A stretch of 64,000 nucleotides of DNA from Agelaius tricolor (lineage: Eukaryota > Chordata > Aves > Passeriformes > Icteridae). The stretch covers positions 75,247,381-75,311,380 of the forward strand of contig JALJCS010000001.1 in NCBI GenBank assembly GCA_023055355.1, written 5' to 3'. The position numbers and the translations under genes are program-made. This document shows positions 23,901 through 34,705 of the stretch, piece by piece. Under the pieces are notes generated by a model. The model was not told the DNA's origin. It searched no databases and worked only from the letters and a program-made list of their open reading frames with translations. Every line of letters starts with the position of its first letter. Position 1 is the first letter of the stretch.

Positions 23901-26900
23901 TGGGCTGTTACTGTCTTTTACAGGGAAAAAAGATCATCTGGAGTATTTAGAACTGCCTATAGATAGCTGTGACACAGCCCTACTCACAAAAATCAAAATA
24001 CAACTTTCTGACAATTAAAAAACTTGTGCAAAGTAGATTTTTCTAGTGAATTTCTAAGAAATTTACTTTAAAATAAATCTCCAGCAAATAATAGGTAAAG
24101 TAGGTATAAATGACATTGTAAAAGAATTAAAATAATAGCCACTTCCTTGGGAACTTGGTTGGCAGTCTGTTACTTTTGTTATTTCAGAGCCTTACTAAAA
24201 ATGACCACTACACCTTTTGAGTATGTTTTAAGTGAATAAACCTCTTTCTCTAGGTATGAAATAATTGTGTAAGACCATCTGTAGACAGGACACTTTGCCA
24301 GTAATTAGCATAGGAAATGCCTTGAGGTTTGGCTTGACAGCATATTGTGCTGCTGGTGTGACCAGACCCTCACAAGTGCCCACCCGGCTGGACAGGTACG
24401 TGTGCTGTGAACACAGCACTCGTGTCCACTATGTTCTCACCAAACCAAGCCCTTTCATAGCAGCAAAGAAAAATCTCTTGTTCTTAGGAATTTCTTAGGA
24501 ATAAACTGTTTATTGTGCTGTAGCATAGAAATTAGGCCCCTGCAAGGCTGGAGGGTAAATCAGAGAGCTCACACATGTACACTTCCAGTGGAACTCTGAG
24601 TCGCTTGCGTGCAGTTTGCCAGAATCTGGGATTCGTGAAAATAACAGGGTGAAGGAAAACAGTCTTTAAAAAGACTCCTATAAACCAAATGAATCTAAGA
24701 GGGTCTTTTAAGTCAGTGTGGTAAACTGGGTCTCTTTACAGCTCCAGAGTGCTTTTTGGTCAGAAATCTGGACTCACCAGTGGCAATTAGGATTTTCTTT
24801 CACTTTGACCAAGGCAATTAATTTATTTGCAGGGTGAACTGAAAACAGGGAAATTATTGTTCAGGGGAAAAACAGTTGGCTAAGATCAAGTTCTTGATGC
24901 ACTGAGAGCATTATTCAGCATGAAGCCATCCCAGAGATGGAAAAGTCTTAGCCTTGAGTAGCTGTCCAAGTCAGTGGACGTTTGACTTTCCTACCACAAA
25001 AATCTGACTATTTGAGTCTAAGCTTCTCACTTATGCTTGAAAAGATCACCCAGAGATTTTTTTCATGTAAAATGTAAAGACAAGACAACTCTATCAGCCT
25101 TTTTTAGAAGAATTCTAAATCTTCCTTGTTTTAGAAAATGGGAATGTTGCCATTTTGTTGCCACATTGCCTTGTTTTCAGAAACACATGAGAAGGTTTAA
25201 GCTCTCTTGCTTCTGATTTTTTATCTCACCAGTATTGCTTTGGAGATTGATTTTACCAGTAGTCCATACCCACAATAATACTAATTAGTAACTACAAATC
25301 TAAGTAAAAATCTCAGGTAAAACCTTCCCTTCCCTTCCCTTCCCTTCCCTTCCCTTCCCTTCCCTTCCCTTCCCTTCCCTTCCCTTCCCTTCCCTTCCCT
25401 TCCCTTCCCTTCCCTTCCCTTCCCTTCCCTTCCCTTCCCTTCCCTTCCCTTCCCTTCCCTTCCCTTCCCTTCCCCATAACAGAAAGGAATTGCATACAAA
25501 GACTCAGAAGAGCTTTTCATGGCTGAGTTCCTGTGTAATGTTACTGAATGCTTAATATCTCTCCTTGTTGAACCATCTCATTTTCAATTCATCTTTTCCC
25601 CTGCCACCTCAGGTAACGAGTTATTTCCCTGCCGTTTATGGCCTCTCTCTCCTGGCTATGGAGTGCTGCAAAGGAGGTCTGTAACTTGTGACAGGAACAC
25701 TGCACTGACATTTACTACCAGTAATCCAGCAAACAGTGCAAGATGTACTTGTGTAAGCATGAATGAGTAATGCCTGTTCCTGTCCTCCGGGGTGGCTGAA
25801 GTAGCTCCCTGTCACTGCCCTCTGCAGCTGTGAGCGTGTGTGCCCTGGGGAGCCACGGCTGCCAGCAGCTCTGTGTGAGTGATGGGGCATCCCACCTCTG
25901 TGACTGCTATGAGGGATACACCCTGAATCCAGATAACAGAACCTGCTCAGGTATTATTCCTTTGGATAATGAGTTCAACTAGGAAAAAAAAAACCAAACC
26001 ACTATTCGTGGTTTTGAGATGCTACTTGTTTGCTTCTGTTGAAACAACAAACATGTATCTTTTTCAATAAGAATTCTAGACATGAATAATAAATAAAACT
26101 CAGCTGCAAGTAATGGTGAGATGTAGTTTGATTCTATCACTGTCCTTTTTATTGTGCCTACAGATCCATTCATTAGGGCCAGATGCTGGAACAAAGTCTC
26201 CAAATGTAGACACTATAGATATTTTCTCCTACCACTTGTTCTAATTCCTTCAATTACTATTGCCATTTCTGAGCTGATTCCAAATCAAAATTTATTTAAA
26301 AATAGGAGTGTGCACTCCATCCCAAACTGCTTGTTATTAACAATAAGTTTTGTCTCTAACATGCCTGCCAAGCTATGGACCTGTGTGCACCTGGGAGGCA
26401 CGAGTGTGACCAGATCTGTGTGAGTAACAACAGATCCTATGTCTGTGACTGCTATGAAGGCTACACCTTGAATCCAGACAAAAAGACTTGCTCAGGTAAG
26501 AATTAAAGGCTACTTGATTATATGAAACTCATAGAGATATGGACATGTTTTCTGTGAATTACCCTAAAATGAGAACTCAGCTGAAGTCTTTTCCTTGTTT
26601 CCAATAACAGTAACATTGCATTATTCTTTACATTTGTTGATTAGAAAATGCAGTTTTGCACTTATCTACCATTTTATTTTATTTGTTTATTCTTCACAGA
26701 ATTCCATAAACACTGTTTAGCTGCTTAGTCTGACACAGGGCAGGTTATTGCTCATCTCGTGGGGGTTTTTAGCTTCATCCTCACTGGGGATGTACAAGAC
26801 TCTTGGAATTGCTGATGAAAGACAGAACTGCATGAGATGTGGTGTAGTCATGTCTTGCAGTATCTGCCTCCTCCATTAAATAATTAATAACTGAATTCAC

Positions 26901-29900
26901 CTGTCTGCAGCATAATATAATAATGTAGTAGGACACTGGTTAAATCATAAGGGAATTATAATTTAAAATGTTGAGCATTTAAAACAGTATCTGGGAGAGA
27001 TTAACAGGTTTCTTTCCTAAACCATGGCTCACCACAGCCATGGACATGTGTGCACCTGGGAGGCATGACTGTGCCCAAGTCTGTCTGAGTAATGATGGAT
27101 CCTACAGCTGTGGCTGCTATGAAGGATACACTCTGAATCCAGACAAGAAGACTTGCTCAGGTAAGATCTGATTAAGGAAAAATGTGTTCCACTAAAACCA
27201 AGCAGCTTTTAAAAATCTGGCTAATTGATTTTTTCTGATAAATTATTCCAGAGTTTCTGTACAACTCCTGAAAACTCAGGGCAACTTTGTTTTTCCATAC
27301 GTACAGTAGTAAAATGAGATCCTTGGCTCTTCTGCAGTAGTGTGAAGGTTGTATTTGGTTAAAATTAAAATGCCATTTAGCATTTCCTTGAGGACCTCAC
27401 AGTATTTTCATACCCATGGAGCATGAATTGCCATATCCAGTATGTGATTTGGACCACTTCTGTCAGAAAATCTGCAGTAAAGCAGCACAAGGGAATGAGA
27501 TGAGGGAGAACATGGACTGTGCTGGAAGAATGATTGTAGTCTGTATCATCATGAGTGTGATTGCTCTTTCTGGTGGATGTGTTTGGACCTTAAAAATATT
27601 CCAGCCTTAAGGCTCTAGAAGATGGAGGGAAATGTTCCTTCTCAGTGCTGGTCTCTTGTGGAGAACAAGAGCATAGATGTAGCTGGTACTCAGGGATGTA
27701 CACATAAGTATATATTATCTACAAATTGTTATCTATTCTATAATATCTTCACTTGATTAGGGTTTGATCTTCACTCTGAATTTCTTTGGATGTCTCATGA
27801 TTTATTTAGGCAAAATCCTTTTTTTCCCCCAGTTCCACTATAATCCCTTTCCTTCCTATATTTTGTGTGACAAACTGTTGGATTTAGGCTTCCAGTTTCA
27901 GGAAGTTCCTGGGCAAATCTCTCAAGGTAAGTCACACGTCTCACATTTCAAAGAGGTGAAGCCAGAGGGTCTCAGTATTTCTTCCTGCCTAGGTTAGGAG
28001 CTGATTTTGTAAATATGGTGCTTAGGATGAGCTCTTAGCTGGCATTACAGAGAGGCAATAAACATGTAATGGAATGTAAATTCAGTTAGGCCTCTCCTTT
28101 GGGAGTCTAATCCCAAACCTCATTTCATAGCCCTGATTCTCCTTCTGCTTACTCAAACTTTAAATTATTTTCTTCACATGCTTACTTTTTTTTCCCTTTT
28201 GAATCTCATTTAAATGATGCAAAAATAGTCTAGGTCTGGGAGAGGGTCTTTTTTTCCCTTTTCTTTTACCTTTTCCTTTTTTTTCTTCTTTTCCTTTGCT
28301 TCCTTTCCCTTCTCCTTTCTTTCTCTACTCTTTATTTTTTCTTGTGCCTTGCTGGGCCCTCTTACTGCAAAGATATCCAAATATAGGAACTCCTTCTCAG
28401 CGTGCCCTTTCAGAATTGACGTGTTAAATTTGGCAGAAAACAGCAGCCTCACACATAAAGTGCCCACTTTGTAACTGGCAGTGGGTGTCACATCTTTTTT
28501 AGCAGCCACATATACTTTTCTGTTTATGGTCTTTTCACTCCATAAAACAGTGTCTTCTCCAACTCAATTAGAGCTGAAATAATGCCAAATAGTCTCTTAA
28601 AATCAAGATATTTGTTCTCTGAAATTCTGTTGGATAATTGTTTTGTAACTTCTTCACTTTCAGTTCCATTCCTTATGCCATCTGTTACAGCTGCACAAAA
28701 GCGTTGCCAGTATTCCAAAATTTCCTACTAATTTTGTGACGTTGATAGTCAGATAAAAACATGCTCTGTGCACCCTGCTCTGGTTAACAGTGTGCTGACA
28801 TGCAGTAAAAACATCCTGGTGTGAATGCAAATGAAGATACATTTGCTAATGGGAATCACTGTGACCAGCTCTAAAGTTTGGATATGGGTTGATATTCTCT
28901 AAAGTTTGGATATGGGTTGATATTCTCTAAAGTTTGGAGCTTACACCTGCACTTGGGTGTTAAAAAACAGTTCTGTGTCACTCTGCCTTGCCCACTTGAG
29001 CAAATGTCAGAGACACAAAGAACTTTATATGGAACAATGTTAGTAAATACTCCCCATGTAGTCTTTGTCAACTTATAAATAAGGCCTTCCCTAATTTATG
29101 TAATATTCAGCAAACGAAGAACTGACAAATTGTTGAGAAGAGCTGTTAGTCACACACTTTGCAGTACTGTGGAATGTGTGTACCACCATGCAAGACAGTT
29201 TGAGGTGATGTCCTCCCCTCCAGCCTGAATTTCATCTTGCTGTTCCTTTCTTTAGCTTCTCAGTGACTTCGTGTTACAGTAAAAATAGAACAATTTCAGA
29301 AGTGTTTCTTTCCTTCCCAGTCTGCTTACTGTAAAGTTATTGCATACTGGAAACCTTTCCTAGTGTGCCTTTGGAGCTGATGTGGCATCTCACATCTGGT
29401 GGGGTTTCACAGCTGGGTCAGAGGGAGCAAGCTCTGAGGTATCCCTTGCATTAATTAATGTGTTAATCCCCAGTAAGACAATTGCTGCTCCAAGGTGAGA
29501 TCAGTTACACATCTCAGCAGTCCCTGATAAGATTCATAGAGGAGAGGCTCCCAGCATGGAAAAGCATTGCCATTGGGAAGAATTAAAAAATGTTATCTTA
29601 GTTTTGGATAACTGCTTCTCCAAAGCACATCCTGTGTGAACTGGTGTGGTGCACCAGGAACCTATGACTGGCAGCAGATCTGTGTGAGTGATCACAGACC
29701 TGTGACTGCTATGGAGGCTTTATCTTAAATTCAGATGACAAAACATGCTCAAGTAATAACTTAATATTTGGATTTTTTCCTGAATATGTTTATTTATTGA
29801 AGCACCTCTTTTTAATGTGTTAAACATCTTTAATCTGTTTGAGAAATGGTCTATCAACTCACAAGCTCTCAGGAAGTATAATCCCTTTTCATTCTTTTAT

Positions 29901-32900
29901 ACCTCTTTCCACAATATTTTGAGCTAGTTTGGTTCTTCTCCTTTAGTTTTAGCAGTTGCTGTATTTAAAGCTAGTTTAATGTTGTCATCACACCTTGAAG
30001 GACTCGCTGTATTTAAAAATACACTCTGCATTCCTGAAATGGGAATAATTGGGGGTGTTGGGAAAGCAGGGTTCTGGGGCATCTGTCTCAGGGATGTGAG
30101 TCTCCATTGCCTACCAGCATTTGGAGAATGGCTGGAGGGTCCCCAGAGGAACACAAATACTCAGGTTAGAACTGCTGCAATGCTGAACCTTGCATCCTTG
30201 GCATCTCCTCTGAGCTCAGTGGGGAAAGAATGAACTCACCAACTGTTTTCAGGTGGGCAATACTGGGATCAAGTGTTGGCAGAACGTCTCCACAGTTTGA
30301 TGTAGAATCCAAAGTTAAGTTGGGTAGGAAGGGACCTCAAGAGCTGCCTAGCTGTACCTCTGGTTCACAGTGGGAATCACCTGCCATCACATCAAGTGGC
30401 TGAAGATGCTGTGTAAGAGCACAGTTATAAAATTGGTGGATATAGACAAACACCATCTGCAAAAATAGTTCCTTGTTGATCTGGACTTGACCACAAAGGC
30501 AGTGTAAAAACACAGCTTAGCATGCTTTGTGTGTCTTGTTGGGCATCCCAGGGGCAACAGGAATCCCCAAATTTTGAATATCAAATACTGGAACACTTTC
30601 AATTTCACAGTAGGACTGTAGAAGAATTCAGAACACCTTTGAACAATTGCCAGAGGTGGTTGGAAAAATAATTTTGTTAAAAGAGACAAAATCCAAGGAG
30701 GATCAGTATCTATCATTGGAGAATTTAAATGCAGACATAAAAAGTTAACTGGCAGTTGGTTGGAAACCAACCATGTTGGTGTGATGTTCTGAACTGGCCT
30801 TCCTCCAGCTGACTCTTGAACAGCTCTTCTTTATACATTGACCATAAAGCCAGTGGAATGTTCCAAAGAGGGGAGCTGAACAAATACAGCCTCAGTGGAA
30901 TCAAGGAGACACCAATTTCAACATTGGCTTTAACACAAATGAGTTTCTGCACTGCCAGATCTGCAACCTCATAGATTTTGCAGTTTCCTTTTAAAATGGG
31001 AGTATTAATGGCATGATTGACCAAAAAAAAAAAAAAAACCAAACAAAAAGCAAAGCAAACCAAAACCAATTAAAAAAAAAAAAAAAGAAGCCAAAACAGT
31101 CCAGGGAAAAACAGAAATGTACTTGTGTATAATTTACTGTTTCTATAATTTACTTTACAATGCTCACACACATTGTTTGACATTGATCAGCTATGCATTT
31201 ATATATCTAGAGAAAAAAAATTATTAATATGCTATTGTTGCCTTTGCAAGTAATGTAAAAAAACCCATTTATTAAGAGATAGGTATTTTATACATGTAAT
31301 ACCTCTTGATAACTTATTGAAAATGTATTTGTAGGCTCTCTTTGAAGAAGGCTTTGCTTTTGGAAGCTTATTATTCCAGTCTCAGATGTGGATGGTGAAC
31401 TCACTACAGTACCTGTGCTGCAGTAGCTGTTGATACATTTGTTCTCAGCCTCCAGCAAAGTGGTGCAGCCTTAACTTATTTACTTTATGGAGTAGGTGAT
31501 ATTAAATTGCCTTTCATACAGCCAAGATCTCACAGCCATCTACTGATGCTTGATATTATTATACTACAGTGAAATTGTCATCATTGCTGATTTTTTCTGT
31601 GAATTATGGAGAAAAAGGAATTGTTGAGGACAGCTGAGGTTGGTCTCCTGCAAGTCTGGAAGACTGAGTTCAAGACTTAGGAACAGATTCAATGGAAGCA
31701 CTGTGGAATATAGCAATGATCACTTTCCCTTTCTGAAGAGATTGGTAACTCCTGTTATACTAACTGGCTCCTCCAGTTAGATTGCTGGGTCTTTCTGCCA
31801 GATTATAAATTCACTTGGGCGTATTTGAATGATGTAATTCCCTCCATCTATATTCATGTGACATTTGAAGGGATTTGTGTCCATCCTCCCTAGGCATGCA
31901 TGTCGCAAATGTTAGAAACCAAGAGTACTTGTGGGGTAACACAATTAAAGTTGAAGGGGAGGCTGCTTGGTCTCTGCAGCCAGGCCCTTTTTAATTTCTA
32001 TTTTTTCTCAGTAATGGTCTAATTTAAAGAGTGTAGAGGATCCAGGTAGGCAGGTGAGGAACATCCTGCTCTGCTTCCTTCTTGGCTCGAGTTGAGCTCT
32101 CTGTTCCCTGCCCTGGACTCACTCAGGTCTCTGGCTACACACCAGCCCCTGTTCACTGCTGCTCCTCCTTCCCACCTGCCCTGGCTTGCAGTGCTTGCTG
32201 TAGTCTCACAGCGTGGGTTTGATCCTTCCACAAGATCAAGAATTTTCTTGGGATCTAAATGTTCAATAACTGTAGTAAATATAGTAAATGCTGTTTTCTC
32301 TCTTAGGAGCCATAACGAGCAGTCTTGTAACTGAAGAGTCCTGTAAGTGTGAAGCCATAGCTGCCCTCCAGGACTCAGTGACCTCACGCCTCGAAGCTCT
32401 GTCCACAAAATATATCCTTTTTCTGACATGATCACCTGCATTCAGCATTTTCCTGGTATTCTAGAGGCAGCTGTTTTGTTATTAACCAGGGAAGAAATAT
32501 CCACGGAAGAAAGTATTTTCAGGGTGATTTTAGAAATATTATGGAAAAAAAGATAGGTTGTTGCAAACACCACTATGTTTTCACATTTCATTGAAGAGCA
32601 ACATGATACAGATAAAATAAATGCATATGCCCACACTCCCTAGATTATATCTGCCATGTTGAACGTCAAGCACTGTTCATCAAACTCATAATTCTAGTGG
32701 CTGGCTTTTACTGTTACATCAGACACTCAGTTTTGAGCCCTCCTATTATGTCCCAAAACTTTAGGGACAACTTCACGGGCAGTGTGACAAGAGTCCCATT
32801 AGCTGTGGTATCCCTCTGCATCCCACCTCCATGGGCAGGCACTGTCCCAAGTGATTTTCAAGCACCTTCTTTTCCCTGAAAACGTGTGAGCCTGTTAATA

Positions 32901-34259
32901 TGCAGGCATGCAGGAGCATGAGAGGGCTGCAAGGCAGGGTGCTGGAGGCTCTGGGCAGGCTGGGTACCCGTGGGGGACCTAAGGTGCTGGCTGGGGTGGG
33001 ATTTGCCAGCTGCGTTTGCTGCAGTGCCGCGGCTGCAGCCGGGAAGGGAATCGCGGTCAGCCCCCGGATCAGACATTCCACAAACACGTGGGAGAGAAAA
33101 GAAACCCCGAGCAATAAACAAAGAGAAAGTGGTGATCTCTGTGGTACCACAGTAGGCCTGAATGCTGAAATAAATGCCCTCAGATGACATGGTAGGAACT
33201 AATAACTGGAAGTTGAAGTTGGACAAGCTGTGGTACATCATAAGGCGTAATTTTTAGAAGTGAGAGTGGTTGATCACTGCTACAATTTACCAAGGAAGGT
33301 CACAGATTTTCTTCACTGAAAACTTTTGAGACTGAAGGCTTTTTTTGTCAAAGGTGCTCTTATTCAAATAGGAATTCATTTAAAGGAGCATTATGTCTGT
33401 AGTTATCATCCCAATCTCTGAGGCTTCAAAATCAAGGAAGAGTGGACTATTTAAGATTAAAAAAAAGGAGAGCTTTATACATAATTTAGATAGATACAAG
33501 AATTTTTCAGTTTGCCAAAGTTTCTGAAAGTCAAATAAACACTTCTGCCAAGGACACAAAACTTTCCCAGTTTTTGGATAAATTCAAAGTTATTTTTATG
33601 AGATCTAATTGCACATCCCTCTTCATGCAGTGTGCTTGGAGTTCAGTTTATCTGCCTGGGAAAAGCAAGGGGAAGAACTCACATTTTCCTGGATGATAAT
33701 ATATAATTCTAGGGAATCTAATGAGTTAAATCTGAACACCAAGATATTTAAACCTGTAATGTCATCTCAGTAGTAGCATGTCCTTCAGAGATCAATCTTT
33801 CTGCCCCAAGAGCTCATGTTAAACAAGAGAATGTTGTAGGTTTAAGTTAGGAATAGACTTTATACAAAGAACTGAGCCTTTCTTTCAAAGTTATTCTTTG
33901 ATGGCCATTTCTATCCCTAGCATCCTATCAAGACAATCTGGAAAACATGGCAGAGACCTTCTGCTCCTCGTCCCTGGGTATCACCTGAGCCAACACTTTA
34001 TAAGAAATTAGGGTTGTTGAGATTATTTGGGAAGATGCCAGATCTTGACAGAGCTCTAGTATGTTTGGAAATCTCTGTTTCAAGCATGTATTGACCTCAC
34101 CCAGAAACCAGACTGTTTTTTTTTGAAAATGCAACAATGAGAAAGACTGTAAATAAAACAAACCTTATAGCCATCTATTTTATTGCCCTTAACAACTGAC
34201 CACTAGAGGAAGTGTCTGAGAAGCTGCAGGCATATCAAGACAGACAGCAGATTGTCTGA
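20783..34259 (+). CDS. MATN3: MATN3, matrilin-3 (gene span)
   Basis: Coding exons are 20783-20912, 22612-23181, 25828-25950, 26373-26495, 27038-27160, 32307-32411 and 34204-34259; they join in phase to 409 residues. Order: signal peptide (about 1-24), a short Arg/Pro-rich linker, one VWA domain (about 47-233), three EGF modules (235-274, 276-315, 317-356) and a C-terminal coiled coil (about 372-405) preceded by two cysteines (C369, C371) that link subunits. The VWA has the metal-site DxSxS (D59, S61, S63), the Thr-containing GTMTGLAI loop and D166 of VTDG. Matrilin-3 is a secreted adaptor of cartilage matrix that forms oligomers with matrilin-1 and binds collagen and COMP networks. Human matrilin-3 has four EGF modules and about 486 residues; the fourth is a broken relic here. 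All introns are phase 1, so losing one EGF exon keeps the frame. The last intron is AT-AC. Confidence 0.96.
22612..23181 (+). CDS. MATN3: MATN3 coding exon 2 (VWA domain)
   Basis: One 570-bp exon holds the whole VWA domain, residues 44-233, bounded by C47 and C233. The metal-ion site residues are all present: DSSRS, the GTMTGLAI loop and VTDGRPQD. The segment [18 protein letters not shown] is almost identical to human. Acceptor CTTGGCAG, donor GTAAGA. Its base composition is more GC-rich than the flanking introns. Confidence 0.97.
23182..25827 (+). other. MATN3: MATN3 intron 2
   Basis: A 2.65-kb GT-AG intron. Apart from the (TTCCC)30 tract at 25325-25474 I see no exon, RNA gene or transposon in it. 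Confidence 0.7.
25325..25474. repeat. Perfect (TTCCC)30 pentanucleotide microsatellite
   Basis: Thirty uninterrupted TTCCC units (150 bp) within MATN3 intron 2, about 350 bp before the EGF1 exon. The - strand is (GGGAA)n, equivalent to AAGGG, so it is a pure purine strand able in principle to form G-quadruplex or triplex structures. The lack of any interruption suggests a young, length-variable tract; the assembled length may be a read-length or collapse artefact. Confidence 0.98.
25828..25950 (+). CDS. MATN3: MATN3 coding exon 3 (EGF module 1)
   Basis: A 123-bp phase 1-1 exon encoding one EGF module with all six cysteines, from VCALGSHGC to NRTC. Acceptor CCCTCTGCAG, donor GTATTA (weaker than the others). 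The following 422-bp intron shows nothing recognisable. Confidence 0.95.
26373..26495 (+). CDS. MATN3: MATN3 coding exon 4 (EGF module 2)
   Basis: A 123-bp phase 1-1 exon with six cysteines (CAPGRHEC...[16 protein letters not shown]). The acceptor is AAG rather than CAG/TAG (CCTGCCAAG) with a poor pyrimidine tract, so it may be skipped at times; skipping keeps the frame. Donor GTAAGA. The 542-bp intron after it is featureless. Confidence 0.94.
27038..27160 (+). CDS. MATN3: MATN3 coding exon 5 (EGF module 3)
   Basis: A 123-bp phase 1-1 exon with six cysteines; one CDCYEG of the neighbours is CGCYEG here. It is very similar to exon 4 (both have CAPGRH and [10 protein letters not shown]), a sign of recent exon duplication or gene conversion among EGF exons. 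Acceptor CACCACAG, donor GTAAGA. Confidence 0.95.
28236..28345. repeat. Polypyrimidine tract in MATN3 intron 5
   Basis: About 110 bp that is almost only T and C on the + strand, with irregular TTTTCC/CTTTT blocks. Low-complexity sequence; the long lysine/glutamate-rich open frame on the - strand here is its by-product. Confidence 0.8.
28869..28938. repeat. 28-bp tandem duplication, 2.5 copies
   Basis: Units at 28869-28896 and 28897-28924 are identical, followed by a 14-bp partial copy. Each unit begins CTCTAAAGTTTGG. It looks like a recent replication-slippage product in an intron. Confidence 0.95.
29636..29752 (+). pseudogene. MATN3: Relic of MATN3 EGF module 4 exon
   Basis: The stretch aligns by eye to exon 4/EGF2: it keeps CAGATCTGTGTGAGT, TGTGACTGCTATGGAGGC and AAATTCAGATGACAAAACAT. 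It is broken in several ways: the second cysteine codon is TGG (Trp), one codon is inserted after the first cysteine, about 7 bases are missing between the third and fourth cysteines (frameshift), the acceptor AG is gone, and the last exon base before GT is A. Using either nearby upstream AG (29603-29604 or 29624-29625) in phase 1 gives a stop at TGA 29637-29639. It sits where mammals have EGF4, between EGF3 and the coiled-coil exon. Loss is frame-neutral because EGF exons are phase 1-1. Confidence 0.88.
32307..32411 (+). CDS. MATN3: MATN3 coding exon 6 (coiled coil, first half)
   Basis: A 105-bp exon encoding G357 to K391 plus one base: a linker, ESCKCEA with the two interchain cysteines, then a heptad-like stretch ([18 protein letters not shown]). 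Acceptor TCTCTCTTAG. It is followed not by GT but by ATATCCTT, the U12-type AT-AC donor known in matrilin genes. Reading straight on gives a stop at TGA 32428-32430. Confidence 0.95.
32412..34203 (+). other. MATN3: MATN3 AT-AC (U12-type) intron
   Basis: The intron starts ATATCCTTTT at 32412, an exact match to the U12 donor consensus. It ends with branch-site-like CCCTTAAC at 34186-34193 and AC at 34202-34203, a spacing of about 11 bases. No GT-AG alternative joins the two coiled-coil halves. The interior has a GC-rich patch at 32900-33110 with chance open frames and no repeat I can name. Confidence 0.93.
34204..34259 (+). CDS. MATN3: MATN3 coding exon 7 (coiled coil end, last)
   Basis: With the base carried from exon 6 it encodes L392 to V409 and [21 protein letters not shown]. 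This lines up with the human ending NTK-LDDILEKL and continues the heptads. An AC three bases earlier (34199-34200) is also in frame and would add one serine. Confidence 0.92.
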
Positions 34260-34705
34260 GCTATCATTTTGCTTTATTTTAAAATAATCTTTCAGAATCA
34301 AGCCTTTTTATTGTTTTCAGGAAGCTTTATTTCATTGCACAGCTTACAAAACAGCAGTGGTTAATTATTATGGACAAACATCAAGAAGATTTCAGGAAGA
34401 CAAGAGTCTTGAAAATACAGTGACCCTAAGGATCTTCATGTACAGTCACTTTATAGCCATGAAGCTACTCATACCTGCTGTGCTTCAGTGTCTACTGCAG
34501 ATACTGCTTTTCTGTAGTAACTGCATTTTTTATTCTCTTACTTCAAAGAAAATACAGGAAAAAAAGAATGGATACAGTATATTACATTATATAAAACTTT
34601 GAAGTGGCAAGGCAGAATGAAAAAATGTGCCTATGCATTCTTTCAATTAAATGGGAAAGTTGGAATCTTGTAACTTATTTTAATAAAATACAATATGATA
34701 TGCAC
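34260..34705 (+). other. MATN3: MATN3 3'UTR (predicted)
   Basis: AT-rich sequence after the stop. The right end is inferred from AATAAA at 34682-34687 followed by GT-rich sequence at about 34702-34725. Open frames here (34357-34602 and others) have no similarity I know. Confidence 0.45.
34682..34687 (+). terminator. MATN3: Candidate MATN3 poly(A) signal
   Basis: AATAAA with a GT-rich element 15-40 bp downstream. A further AATAAA at 34756-34761 is an alternative with a poorer downstream context. Confidence 0.45.

Larger units (their letters stand above)
27161..32306 (+). other. MATN3: MATN3 intron 5 (long, contains the EGF4 relic)
   Basis: A 5.1-kb intron between EGF3 and the coiled-coil exon. 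It contains a polypyrimidine tract (28236-28345), a 28-bp tandem duplication (28869-28938), the EGF4 relic exon (29636-29752) and A-rich runs (31022-31086). A 64-codon open frame at 27416-27610 with a hydrophobic stretch has no similarity I know and I treat it as chance. Confidence 0.7.

Noticed and set aside
25281..25520. Repetitive Gly/Lys/Glu/Arg protein on the - strand
   Set aside because: Direct translation of the TTCCC microsatellite; not a gene.
27416..27610. 64-codon open frame with a hydrophobic segment in MATN3 intron 5
   Set aside because: No known similarity, no supporting promoter or splice structure, and no fit to the EGF exon phase.
28210..28509. Lysine/glutamate-rich open frame on the - strand
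   Set aside because: Arises from the polypyrimidine tract at 28236-28345.
30300..30390. Possible CR1-like fragment (a GGGTAGGAAGGGACCTCAAGAG stretch)
   Set aside because: Only one short block resembles CR1 and the flanks do not continue the match.
32019..32441. 140-codon open frame on the - strand over the MATN3 coiled-coil exon
   Set aside because: It is a shadow of the + strand exon and its pyrimidine-rich upstream intron; no similarity known.
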